Shown piece by piece: positions 18,267-30,346 of a stretch of 64,000 nt of DNA. The notes beneath the pieces were generated by a model. That model was given only the letters and a program-made list of their open reading frames with translations, ran no database searches and was not told where the DNA came from. The stretch comes from an uncultured Collinsella sp. Its GTDB lineage: Bacteria > Actinomycetota > Coriobacteriia > Coriobacteriales > Coriobacteriaceae. The stretch lies in assembly GCA_949285915.1 (NCBI GenBank), contig CASDZW010000012.1, positions 27,992-91,991 on the forward strand, read 5' to 3'. Made by a program: the position numbers and the translations under genes. Within the stretch, counting starts at the first letter, position 1; the number at the start of each line of letters is the position of its first letter.

Positions 18267-19676
18267 TTAGCGCTCGGCGAGCGGCACATAGGTGACATCG
18301 TCCAGAACCGCGTTGTATGCGGGACGGATGATGCGATGGGCGCCGTAGAGCTCCTCCATGCGGTGCGCGGCCCAGCCGGCCATGCGCGCCACGGCAAAGA
18401 GCGGCGTGAAGAGGATCTCGGGCACGCCGAGGATGCTGTAGATAAAGCCCGTGTACAGGTCGATATTGGCGCAGATGGGCTTGGTCATGCCGCGCACGTC
18501 GCGCATGACAGCCGGCGCAATGCGCTCGATACGCTCGATAAGCGCAAACTCCTTGCCAAGGCCCTTCTCCTCGGCGAGCGAACGCGCGTAGCGCTTGCAG
18601 ATCTGAGCGCGCGGGTCTGAGAGCGTGTAGATGGCGTGCCCCATGCCGTAGATGAGACCGGAGTGGTCGAAAGCCTCGCCCGTCAGGATCTTCGCCAGGT
18701 AAGCGGCGACTTCGTCGTCATCGTCCCAATTTGTCACGTGCGCGCGGATGTCGGCGTGCATCTGGGTCACCTTGGCGTTGGCGCCGCCGTGGCGCGGGCC
18801 CTTGAGCGAGCCGATGGCGGCGGCGTAGGCGGAGTAGGCGTCGGTTGCGGAGGACGACAGCACGCGGCAGCTGAAGGTTGAGTTGTTACCGCCGCCGTGC
18901 TCGGCGTGGAGCATGAGCATGACGTCGAGGAGCATGGCCTCCTCATGGGTGAAGTCGTCTCCGCCGCGCAGTACCTCGAGAATCGCCTCGGCCATCGAGG
19001 CGGAGGCGTTGGGCTCGGGTACCTGAACGCGCACGCCGGAGTCCATCGCCTCGTGCGTGATATGGGCGATGGCGGCGATGCGCGGAAGACGTGCGAGCAG
19101 CGACAGCGCGACGTCCACCTCGTGCGGAGCGGTGATGTCGTCGGGCGTTTCGTCAAAGGCGTAGAGCATGAGCACGGCGCGCTGCAGCACGTTCATGATG
19201 CTGTTGGACTTTGTGGCAAGCGGGAACTCGGAGATGTACTCGTCTTCAAGCAAACGGAGGCTGCCGATGCGCGCGCCGATGCTCTCGAGCTCGTCCGCGC
19301 GTGGGAGCTCACCGGTAAGCAGGAGGTAGGCGACCTCCTCGTAGCCAAAGCGGTCCTCTGCCTGGGCGTGGTCGATGATCTCGGCGATATCGTAGCCGCG
19401 GATGGTGAGCTTGCCTTCGTCAGGAATGAACTTGCCGTTCTCCTTGCGGTAGCCGTGCACGTCGGCGATGCGCGTGAGGCCGGCGACCACACCCGAGCCA
19501 TCGGCGTTGCGCAGGCCGCGCTTGACGTCGTGCTCGCGATAGAGTTCCTCGTCATAGGGCATCATGGAGGCGCCGGTGTAGAGGCGCGTTGACGCAGGGG
19601 AGATGCGCCTCGACTTAGCGAAGTTCTGGAGATGGCGCTGAGCCGGCGCAATATGGTTATAGAACTGGTCGATCAC
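18267..19676 (-). CDS. gltA: Citrate synthase
   Basis: This 469-aa enzyme joins acetyl-CoA and oxaloacetate. The catalytic residues lie in LHAEHGGGNNSTF (His), YGMGHAIYTLSDPRA (His) and ANIDLYTGFIY (Asp). KLTIRGYDI is the usual N-terminal family motif. A 2-methylcitrate activity cannot be ruled out by eye. The start is GTG with a G-rich upstream sequence; a later MMPYDEELYREHD start is an alternative. The HAD gene follows in the same direction. No other citrate-cycle genes are in the window, so it probably feeds glutamate synthesis. Confidence 0.93.
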   Translation of the reverse strand: MIDQFYNHIAPAQRHLQNFAKSRRISPASTRLYTGASMMPYDEELYREHDVKRGLRNADGSGVVAGLTRIADVHGYRKENGKFIPDEGKLTIRGYDIAEIIDHAQAEDRFGYEEVAYLLLTGELPRADELESIGARIGSLRLLEDEYISEFPLATKSNSIMNVLQRAVLMLYAFDETPDDITAPHEVDVALSLLARLPRIAAIAHITHEAMDSGVRVQVPEPNASASMAEAILEVLRGGDDFTHEEAMLLDVMLMLHAEHGGGNNSTFSCRVLSSSATDAYSAYAAAIGSLKGPRHGGANAKVTQMHADIRAHVTNWDDDDEVAAYLAKILTGEAFDHSGLIYGMGHAIYTLSDPRAQICKRYARSLAEEKGLGKEFALIERIERIAPAVMRDVRGMTKPICANIDLYTGFIYSILGVPEILFTPLFAVARMAGWAAHRMEELYGAHRIIRPAYNAVLDDVTYVPLAER

Positions 19677-19747
19677 GGTGCCCCCAATCTAATTGGTTCG
19701 CAAGGCGGGCGTGGTGCCGCTATGCCGGCGCGTGCCGGCGGTGCCGC

Positions 19748-20035
19748 TTAGAGGCGGTACATGAAGTTGAAGACGTCCTCGCGCTGCACCTGGACGCTCA
19801 CACCGATCTCCTCGCCAGCCGCGGCGAGTTCCTGCGAGAGCTCGGTGAAGTCGAGCGAGCAGGCGCTCGTGTCGGCGAGCATCGTCATAGTAAAGATGTC
19901 CTCGATAACGCTTTGGGTGATGTCGCGGATGTCAACGTTGGTCTCGCCGAGCACGCGGGTGATGGCGGCGAGGATGCCCGGGCGGTTTTTGCCGAGGACG
20001 GTGATGACGACGCGGGTGGGGGAGAGCTCTGCCAT
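19748..20035 (-). CDS. ACT-domain protein, UPF0237 family
   Basis: This 95-aa protein is one ACT domain: VVITVLGKNRPGILAAITRV, then NVDIRDITQSVIEDIFTM, and the family ending VQREDVFNFMYRL. ACT domains bind small metabolites such as amino acids. UPF0237 genes usually lie directly before a UPF0210 gene; here the next gene in that direction is citrate synthase and no UPF0210 gene is present in the window. AAAGGA lies nine bases before the ATG. Confidence 0.88.
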   Translation of the reverse strand: MAELSPTRVVITVLGKNRPGILAAITRVLGETNVDIRDITQSVIEDIFTMTMLADTSACSLDFTELSQELAAAGEEIGVSVQVQREDVFNFMYRL

Positions 20036-20173
20036 GAGCGGTCCTTTCTGTCGATGGCGCCCTGTGCGGCGGCGCGGTATTTCGAAGCAGTTTACCCATT
20101 GTATCGGTCGAACATTTCCGACGCGTGTACGTAAACGCGTCCGTTCATGGAAGTCTCATGGCGCAACACGCTT

Positions 20174-20204
20174 TTGGGCAGGCAATCTGCGGGTGTGGTA
20201 TCCT
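20174..20204 (+). promoter_or_regulatory. Candidate promoter of rpmE
   Basis: TTGGGC and TATCCT are separated by 19 bp, just upstream of the two leader hairpins. The spacing is wider than optimal, so this is a weak call. Confidence 0.35.
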
Positions 20205-20220
20205 AGGCAAGTTGTGTTTT

Positions 20221-20280
20221 GCCTTGGTCGGAAACCAAGGCGCCTTATCGTTTCGGTATCAAGCCGAAACACGAAAGGAG
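20221..20280 (+). promoter_or_regulatory. Structured rpmE leader, candidate L31 autoregulatory element
   Basis: Two compact hairpins lie between the candidate promoter and the start. The first (20221-20241) pairs CCTTGGT with ACCAAGG. The second (20250-20270) pairs GTTTCGG with CCGAAAC and ends four bases before AAAGGAG. Several L31 leader motifs are known in bacteria, and I recall one reported for Coriobacteria. The match was not tested against a covariance model. Confidence 0.5.
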
Positions 20281-20287
20281 TCCCCTG

Positions 20288-20728
20288 ATGAAGCCTGGTA
20301 TTCATCCCGAGTACATGGAGTGCACGGTGCGCTGCTCCTGCGGCAACACCTTTGTGACCCGTGCTACCGTGCCCGAGATCCGCGTCGAGCTCTGCAACGA
20401 GTGCCATCCGTTCTACACCGGCCAGCAGAAGTTCGTCGACACCGGTGGACGCGTTCAGCGCTTCGCCGACAAGTTCGGTGGCGCCGCTCAGGCCGCTCTC
20501 GAGCGTGAGGCCGCCAAGAAGGCCGCCCGTGCCGCCGCTGCCGAGGAGGCCGCTGCCAAGAAGGCCGCCGAGCGCGAGGCCAAGGCCGCCGAGAAGGCCA
20601 AGCGTGCCGCTGAGTTTGAGAAGAAGGCCGCTGCCGAGGCTGCCAAGAAGGCCGCTGAGGCTCCTGCCGAGGATGCCGTCGAGGCTCCCGCTGAGGCTGC
20701 CGCTGAGACCGAGGCTGCCGCTGAGTAA
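20288..20728 (+). CDS. rpmE: Ribosomal protein L31 with long Ala/Lys/Glu tail
   Basis: The first ~65 residues are canonical L31: [20 protein letters not shown] and [20 protein letters not shown]. Four Cys residues make it the zinc-binding form. The remaining ~80 residues are a helical KKAAE/AEEAAAK-rich tail that ends in Pro/Glu/Ala repeats, about twice the usual L31 length (146 aa). Such tails on ribosomal proteins are common in this group. The ATG is set by AAAGGAG seven bases upstream; an upstream in-frame ATG would run through the leader hairpins. Confidence 0.93.
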   Translation: MKPGIHPEYMECTVRCSCGNTFVTRATVPEIRVELCNECHPFYTGQQKFVDTGGRVQRFADKFGGAAQAALEREAAKKAARAAAAEEAAAKKAAEREAKAAEKAKRAAEFEKKAAAEAAKKAAEAPAEDAVEAPAEAAAETEAAAE

Positions 20729-20751
20729 CCAGTACGGTTCATAGATTTGTG

Positions 20752-20787
20752 AAGGCCCTGTCGTGTTGTGCGACAGGGCCTTTTTGC
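20752..20787 (+). terminator. Intrinsic terminator of rpmE
   Basis: A 12-bp perfect stem AAGGCCCTGTCG / CGACAGGGCCTT with a 7-nt loop, followed by five T. Confidence 0.9.
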
Positions 20788-21268
20788 TATCAAGAGCTAT
20801 GGCAAAGACCGTACCAGCACATTTGCTGATTTACTAACTTTGAGAATCAAAAACAAACGTTTGTCAACTAAAGATAGGCGGATGGAAGCCATTTTGGCGA
20901 CTCGTTCGTACAAATTGGCGCCTGACCTTATAAAACAAACCCCGAATTATTTTTCTAAGAAGTGCCGTTCACGGATTAGTCGGCCCGCTTGTCTGAAATA
21001 TGTAGACGTTGCGAAGATGGCAGCATAACATCGTAATGTCACTACGTCTGTGGCGAGAGGACGTGGCTCCGATCCAAGGCATTTCCCCGTTTTGGCAAGA
21101 GCACTTTCTTTCACCAGAGACGGACGCGCTCAGTAAGGTCTGCGCTAGGTGCAGATGGCCGAATTGAGCGAGGGCCGCCCTTTCAGCGCCGTGTGGGGTG
21201 CCGACCCCAGGGGGTGGCGCGGCGGTCCGCTTTTCGGATAGGGGAGACGGCGAGGCAAACGGAAGGAG
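20788..21268 (+). promoter_or_regulatory. AT-rich control region upstream of the PTS operon
   Basis: About 210 bp here (20800-21010) is clearly AT-richer than its surroundings and holds no credible gene; an 86-codon open frame lacks a ribosome-binding site and coding bias. The perfect 12-bp palindrome ACAAACGTTTGT at 20853-20864 is a candidate operator for a sugar regulator. The last 200 bp return to high GC. The -10/-35 elements could not be placed with confidence. Confidence 0.45.
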
Positions 21269-21277
21269 ATGAAAGAA

Positions 21278-21607
21278 ATGGCAGAAGAGGATACCAGCAT
21301 GGAGATGATCTCGTTCGGGATCGTTGCTGCGGCCGGTCAGGCTCGCAGCATGGCCATGGAGGCTATCAAGACCGCGCGCGAGGGCGACATCGCTCAGGCT
21401 CGTGAGCTCCTCGAGGAGTCCCGTAAGGCGGGTCTCGAGGCTCATGACGAGCAGACGAAGCTGCTCTCCCGTGAGGCTGGCGGCGACCACGTCCCCGTAG
21501 ACGTGCTGCTCGTCCACTCGCAGGACCACCTGATGACCTCGATGCTTTGCCAGGACCTGGCAGAGGAGCTCATCAACCTGTACGAGGCTGTGGGTAAGCT
21601 TTCCTAA
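21278..21607 (+). CDS. PTS lactose/cellobiose-type IIA component
   Basis: This 109-aa cytoplasmic phosphocarrier accepts phosphate from HPr and passes it to IIB. The family pattern EMISFGIVAAAGQARSMAMEA opens the helical bundle, and LLVHSQDHLM holds the phospho-histidine. The second ATG was chosen because AAGGAG lies nine bases upstream of it and abuts the first ATG. It is the first gene of an operon continuing with IIB, a membrane protein, IIC and a GH1 enzyme. Confidence 0.92.
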   Translation: MAEEDTSMEMISFGIVAAAGQARSMAMEAIKTAREGDIAQARELLEESRKAGLEAHDEQTKLLSREAGGDHVPVDVLLVHSQDHLMTSMLCQDLAEELINLYEAVGKLS

Positions 21608-21670
21608 GGTAGCTGACCATCGGTCAAAAGGGGTGCGACGCACCCCCGTCAATGAAGAGGGAGATTCAAG

Positions 21671-21973
21671 ATGAAGGTTTTGCTCGTTTGCGCTGCCGGT
21701 ATGTCCACCAGCATGCTTATGAAGAAGATGGACGAGTACGCTGCTGCCAATGGCATCGATCTCGAGATCAACGCCATGAGCTTCAGCGAGCTCAAGAACC
21801 CGGCTGATGCTGGCTATGAGTGCATTCTCATTGGCCCGCAGATCGCCTATCAGAAGGATAAGGTCATCAAGAAGGCCCAGGGCCTGCCGGTCGACGTCAT
21901 CCCCATGGCGAACTACGGCCGCCAGAACTGCCCGGCCATCTTCGAGCAGCTGAACGGCCTTCTCGGCAAGTAA
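21671..21973 (+). CDS. PTS lactose/cellobiose-type IIB component
   Basis: This 100-aa protein carries the phospho-cysteine in VCAAGMSTSML (Cys 8), followed by the usual KMDEYAAANGIDLEINAM and IGPQIAYQKDKV. It passes phosphate from IIA to the incoming sugar in IIC. It is 63 bp downstream of the IIA gene, with GAGGGAG before the start. It may also serve the second IIC at 52.7 kb, which has no IIB of its own. Confidence 0.94.
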   Translation: MKVLLVCAAGMSTSMLMKKMDEYAAANGIDLEINAMSFSELKNPADAGYECILIGPQIAYQKDKVIKKAQGLPVDVIPMANYGRQNCPAIFEQLNGLLGK

Positions 21974-22021
21974 GCGCTTCGATTGAACCTTGTGCAGATA
22001 AAGGCTACGGAGAGGTAAGAC

Positions 22022-22576
22022 GTGTCGAGAAAGCAGGATAGAAAGAAGCGTCGTCAGCGTGCTTTGGAGGATGTCCGTCTGAAGGAGCATCCCGAGCACA
22101 CGACGAGGTTCTACTACGATGAGCAGCTGGTGCGCGGCGCTCGCGTGACCCGTTTCATGTTTGTGCGCTACATGTCGGCGTTCATCTTCTTCCTGAACCT
22201 TTCTTGGTTCATTCTTATTCTCTCAGTCGGTTCCTGGGGCTGCCTTGTTCCTCTGTTCAACGCCCTCACCGCTGGCATCGCTCTTGTTGAGTGCATGGTT
22301 AGCGTTGCGCGCGATTATGAGGAGCTCAAGTACGGCGAGAAACTCTACCTCGTCTCGGTCGTGCTTACCGCCCTGGTTGCCGTGTACACCCTCGTGATGG
22401 GGCGGGAACTGTTCTTCCCGTTCCTGACGCTGCCGGTGTACGGCGCCGTCTATTGCCTTATCAGCATCGCTGCAGAGCTTTTGGTCCTGCGTCGCCTCAA
22501 GAAGATGCGTGACCATACCGACAAGCGCTATGAGCGCTATGCCCGGGTCTCTGCAGAGGCATCCAATGTTTCCTGA
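22022..22576 (+). CDS. Unknown four-helix membrane protein inside the PTS operon
   Basis: This 184-aa protein starts at GTG after GGAGAGG. A basic cytoplasmic N-terminus (SRKQDRKKRRQRALEDVRLK) of about 45 residues leads into four hydrophobic helices, and it ends with the charged helix LRRLKKMRDHTDKRYERYAR. I do not recognise a family. It sits between IIB and IIC with short gaps on both sides, so it is almost certainly co-transcribed. It could be an accessory subunit of the transporter, but that rests on position only. Confidence 0.7.
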   Translation: MSRKQDRKKRRQRALEDVRLKEHPEHTTRFYYDEQLVRGARVTRFMFVRYMSAFIFFLNLSWFILILSVGSWGCLVPLFNALTAGIALVECMVSVARDYEELKYGEKLYLVSVVLTALVAVYTLVMGRELFFPFLTLPVYGAVYCLISIAAELLVLRRLKKMRDHTDKRYERYARVSAEASNVS

Positions 22577-22593
22577 GAGGATGTGACTTTACA

Positions 22594-23934
22594 TTGTTCG
22601 AATTCCTTGAGAAGTATGTCATGGGCCCGATGACCACGGTCGCCCAGTTCCGTATGGTTCGCGCCATTACCCAGGCCGGTATGTCCACCATCGGTGTCAC
22701 CATCGTCGGTTCGATGTTCCTGGTTATCAACGTCCTGCCCCAGGCCTTCCCGGTCCTCGAGGGCATCTGGGACGTGTCGTTCAACCAGATCACGAACATC
22801 TACATGCTCGCCAACTATGCGACGATCAGCTCCATCTCGCTCTACTTCCTGATCGCCGTTGCGTTCGAGTATGCGCGCATTCTGTCCGAGGAGGATGAGA
22901 TTGGCATCAAGCCGATCAACGCCGTGCAGATCGCGCTGTTCTCTTACCTCATGCTCATCCCGCAGCTTGAGATGGTCGACGGCGTCATCTCTCTCATGAG
23001 CAATCCTGATGCTGGTGTCTTCAACGGTATGGCCACCGCTGCCGGTACCCTTGGCCGCTTCGGCTCCTCCGCGCTCTTCGTGACGTTCATCGTCTCGTTC
23101 TACTCCGTGCGCATCTACGCCATCTGCGTCCAGAAGCACATCGTCATCAAGCTTCCCGATGTCGTTCCCGCCGGCGTTGCGAACTCCTTCACCTCGCTCG
23201 TCCCGGTCGCGTTCGTCGCTATCGTGAACATGCTCATCCAGGGCGTGCTCTTCGCCTTCGGCACGAACATCTTCGACATCATCGCCATCCCCTTCGGCTT
23301 CATCACCTACATCTGCGACACGCTGCCTGGCCTCATCGTCATCCAGCTCCTCATCCACCTGCTCTGGGTCGTGGGTATTCACGGTGCCTCCATCATCGGC
23401 TCCTTCTACTCCGCGATCGCTCTTGCGAACATGGCTGAGAACGCCGCCGGTGGCCACATGTTCCTCGCTGGCGACCCGTTCAACCCGTTCGTCTACGCCG
23501 GTGGTTCTGGCGCTACGCTCGCCCTCGCCTTCATGCTCTGCTTCATCGCTAAGTCCGAGCAGCTGAAGGCCATCGGTAAGGCCGAGATCGTCCCGGCTCT
23601 CTTCAACATCAACGAGCCCATCCTCTTCGGCCTGCCGATCGTGTACAACCCCAACGTCATCGTGCCGTTCATCATGGCGCCCGTCATCTGCGTGATCGCC
23701 GCCTACATCGAGTTCCAGGTTGGTCTCATCACCCCGATCATCGCGAGCGCTCCTTGGTGCACGCCTGGCCCGCTGAACGCGTTCCTCGGCACGGGCGGCA
23801 GCCTCATCTCCGCTCTTATGTCGTTCGTGAACATCCTTCTCGCCGGCGCCATCTGGTTCCCGTTCTTCAAGCGCTATGACAGCAAGCTCTACGCTGAGGA
23901 GCAGGAGAAGCTCGCCGAGGAGTCCGCTGCGTAA
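22594..23934 (+). CDS. PTS lactose/cellobiose-type IIC permease
   Basis: This 446-aa membrane permease of the cellobiose (CelB) type translocates the sugar while IIB phosphorylates it. Family motifs include FEFLEKYVMGPM, LWVVGIHGASIIGSFYSAIA, and FNINEPILFGLPIVYNP, the conserved NEP segment. TTG appears to be the start; GAGAGG lies 13 bases upstream, rather far. Ten or so hydrophobic helices are visible. It follows the unknown membrane gene by 17 bp. Confidence 0.93.
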   Translation: MFEFLEKYVMGPMTTVAQFRMVRAITQAGMSTIGVTIVGSMFLVINVLPQAFPVLEGIWDVSFNQITNIYMLANYATISSISLYFLIAVAFEYARILSEEDEIGIKPINAVQIALFSYLMLIPQLEMVDGVISLMSNPDAGVFNGMATAAGTLGRFGSSALFVTFIVSFYSVRIYAICVQKHIVIKLPDVVPAGVANSFTSLVPVAFVAIVNMLIQGVLFAFGTNIFDIIAIPFGFITYICDTLPGLIVIQLLIHLLWVVGIHGASIIGSFYSAIALANMAENAAGGHMFLAGDPFNPFVYAGGSGATLALAFMLCFIAKSEQLKAIGKAEIVPALFNINEPILFGLPIVYNPNVIVPFIMAPVICVIAAYIEFQVGLITPIIASAPWCTPGPLNAFLGTGGSLISALMSFVNILLAGAIWFPFFKRYDSKLYAEEQEKLAEESAA

Positions 23935-23970
23935 GCTTCGGTTCCCGTCTAGGGCCATCGTTGCCTGAAT

Positions 23971-25571
<1,601 letters not shown>

Positions 25572-25597
25572 CGGCTCGCCGCTCATCATAGCGCTGC

Positions 25598-25632
25598 AAG
25601 ATGGCCCGGGTTCCCGGGCCATCTTCTTATTT
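25598..25632 (+). terminator. Intrinsic terminator of the PTS/GH1 operon
   Basis: A perfect 13-bp stem AAGATGGCCCGGG / CCCGGGCCATCTT with a 2-nt spacer is followed by CTTATTTG. Confidence 0.85.
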
Positions 25633-25759
25633 GTGCGTGGTTTATCCGTGCGTACACGCAACCTTCGCAACCGAGAGCCGCTTTAGGGATAGAGTAATCG
25701 CGTGTGAATCTGACCGTCGGCCGCCCCGCGCGCCGGCGTATGCGTGAAAAGGACCGCCC

Positions 25760-28669
<2,910 letters not shown>

Positions 28670-28674
28670 GCGCC

Positions 28675-29811
28675 ATGGCGGACGCAACCGAGAAGACCGT
28701 CGTCACGCCCGAGGAGCTCGACGCTCTGGAGGCGCGTCTCGACGAGGTTGAGAAGTACCTGCATCTGGACGAGAAGCGCGGCCGCGTGGCCGAGCTCGAG
28801 CGCGAGAGCGCCGCACCCGGCTTTTGGGACGACGGCGACCGCGCGCGCACCCTCATGGCCGAGCTCTCCTCCGCGCGCGACGACGTGAACGCGGTCGAGG
28901 GTGCCCGCATCGCCCTTGGTGATGCGCGCACCGCGCTCGAGTTTGCTTCCGAGTCCGAGCCGGAGGAGGCGGCGGAGTTTGAGGCGGAGGCGACGGCCTC
29001 TGCCCGCTCGCTCGCGCACGCCATCGACGAGCTTGAGCTCTCGAGCTGGTTCACCGGCGAGTTTGACCACGGCGACGCAATCCTCACCATCAAGCCCGGC
29101 CAAGGCGGCCTTGAGGCGCAGGACTGGACCTTCATGCTCTTTAAGATGTACATGAAGTACTGCGCGCGCCGCGGCTGGAAGATCACCGTAAACGACTGCC
29201 CCGCGGCCGAGGTCATTGGCATCGACCGTGCCACCATCACCGTCGAGGGCAAGGACGCCTTTGGCATGCTCCGTGCCGAGGCAGGCGTGCACCGTCTGGT
29301 GCGCATCAGCCCCACCGATGCCAAGAAGCGCCGCCAGACCACGTTTGCCGGCGTTGAGGTCATCCCGGTGCTGCCCGATGACATCGACATTGAGATCGCG
29401 CCCGACGACATTCGCGTGGACGTGTACCACGCGAGCGGCCCCGGCGGCCAGGGCGTCAACACCACCGACTCCGCTGTGCGCGTGACGCACCTGCCCACGG
29501 GCATTGTGGTCACCTGCCAAAACGAGCGCAGCCAGATTCAGAACAAAGCCGCGTGCATGCAGATCTTAAAGGCGCGCCTCTACGAGCTGGAGCTCCAAAA
29601 GCGCGAGGACCAGCTGGACGAGATTCGCGGCCCCAAGACTGAGATTGGCTTTGGTAACCAGATTCGCTCCTACGTGCTCTATCCCTACCAGATGGTGAAG
29701 GACCTGCGCACCGGTGTGGAGACGGGCAACGTCGAGAGCGTGCTCGACGAGGGCGACCTCGACCCGTTCATCATCGGCTATCACCGCTGGGCTACCGGCA
29801 ACGCGGAGTAG
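28675..29811 (+). CDS. prfB: Peptide chain release factor 2, with SPT in place of SPF
   Basis: This 378-aa factor ends translation at UGA and UAA. The catalytic loop ASGPGGQGVNTT (GGQ at 257-259) is intact. The codon-reading tripeptide, SPF in typical RF2, reads SPT here (RISPTDAKKRRQTTF, Ser 212 to Thr 214). RF1 carries a PxT motif at the equivalent place, but the surrounding sequence, the N-terminus and the tail (GYHRWATGNAE) are RF2-like. The frame runs without the in-frame UGA and programmed shift found in many RF2 genes. It follows secA directly, the common actinobacterial order. Confidence 0.92.
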   Translation: MADATEKTVVTPEELDALEARLDEVEKYLHLDEKRGRVAELERESAAPGFWDDGDRARTLMAELSSARDDVNAVEGARIALGDARTALEFASESEPEEAAEFEAEATASARSLAHAIDELELSSWFTGEFDHGDAILTIKPGQGGLEAQDWTFMLFKMYMKYCARRGWKITVNDCPAAEVIGIDRATITVEGKDAFGMLRAEAGVHRLVRISPTDAKKRRQTTFAGVEVIPVLPDDIDIEIAPDDIRVDVYHASGPGGQGVNTTDSAVRVTHLPTGIVVTCQNERSQIQNKAACMQILKARLYELELQKREDQLDEIRGPKTEIGFGNQIRSYVLYPYQMVKDLRTGVETGNVESVLDEGDLDPFIIGYHRWATGNAE

Positions 29812-29848
29812 GGCTGTTCCAGGCACCCCATCTTGCCGTTCAGCTTTG

Positions 29849-29886
29849 GAGGCATGGTCCAAAGGACCACGCCTCTTCGCTTTTGC
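29849..29886 (+). terminator. Terminator of secA-prfB
   Basis: GAGGC-AT-GGTCC pairs with GGACC-AC-GCCTC across an AAA loop, with an internal 2-nt mismatch, and is followed by TTCGCTTTTG. Confidence 0.7.
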
Positions 29887-29944
29887 AGCAACTTGGCGCG
29901 CCTTACAGTTCGGTCGCGCGGCTGGCAAAATCGGCCGCTCCGGA

Positions 29945-30089
29945 CAGCTCACGCCTGAAGTGGGCATCAAATATGCCGAGAGGGGAGCATAGGTCCTTTT
30001 TCTACGGTTTCTTGCTACGGTTTTTCATGCGAAATTCCGGCTGTACGCGACCCTTTTTGAATTTGATGCCCATTTCAGGCGTGAAGCTG
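29945..30089. repeat. 145-bp inverted-repeat element between prfB and the YitT-like gene
   Basis: CACGCCTGAAGTGGGCATC... (29950-29972) is matched by its complement at 30061-30083 with one mismatch. Pairing continues outward through CAGCT with a 1-nt bulge. The 88-bp interior holds two near-copies of GG/CGACC-CTTTTT and a doubled CTACGGTTT. No gene is visible inside. The layout fits a small non-autonomous mobile element or a large extragenic palindrome. Confidence 0.6.
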
Positions 30090-30250
30090 CATTTTGGGTT
30101 GCGCTGAGGTCTTTTGTGCGATTTGGTCGCAACCGCTCGCCGTCGCACGGCGAACCGGGCGGTCCAGTCCTGCGTTCGGGCGACGCTCTCGACTGCCCCG
30201 TGGGACGGAGCGGCCCCTTGCGGGGCTGCGGCGGATGCCGAGGGCGTCCG

Positions 30251-30259
30251 TGCTACAAT
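30251..30259 (+). promoter_or_regulatory. Extended -10 promoter of the YitT-like gene
   Basis: TGCTACAAT is an extended -10 element about 88 bases upstream of the start codon. No good -35 is seen. The same TGCTAnnAT form occurs upstream of the transketolase and ilvA genes. Confidence 0.5.
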
Positions 30260-30346
30260 ACCGCCGGCAAATCAAACGACCATGCGCCTGTTAGGGTACG
30301 GCGGTGCGCCGCGGCAAGCGGTGACCGTGCGCAGAAAGGACGGGCC

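Noticed and set aside
20768..21028. 86-codon frame in the AT-rich region before the PTS operon
   Set aside because: It starts inside the rpmE terminator, lacks a ribosome-binding site and has codon use unlike the neighbours.
28675..28780. Programmed frameshift in prfB
   Set aside because: The frame is open from the ATG with no internal UGA, so no shift is needed.
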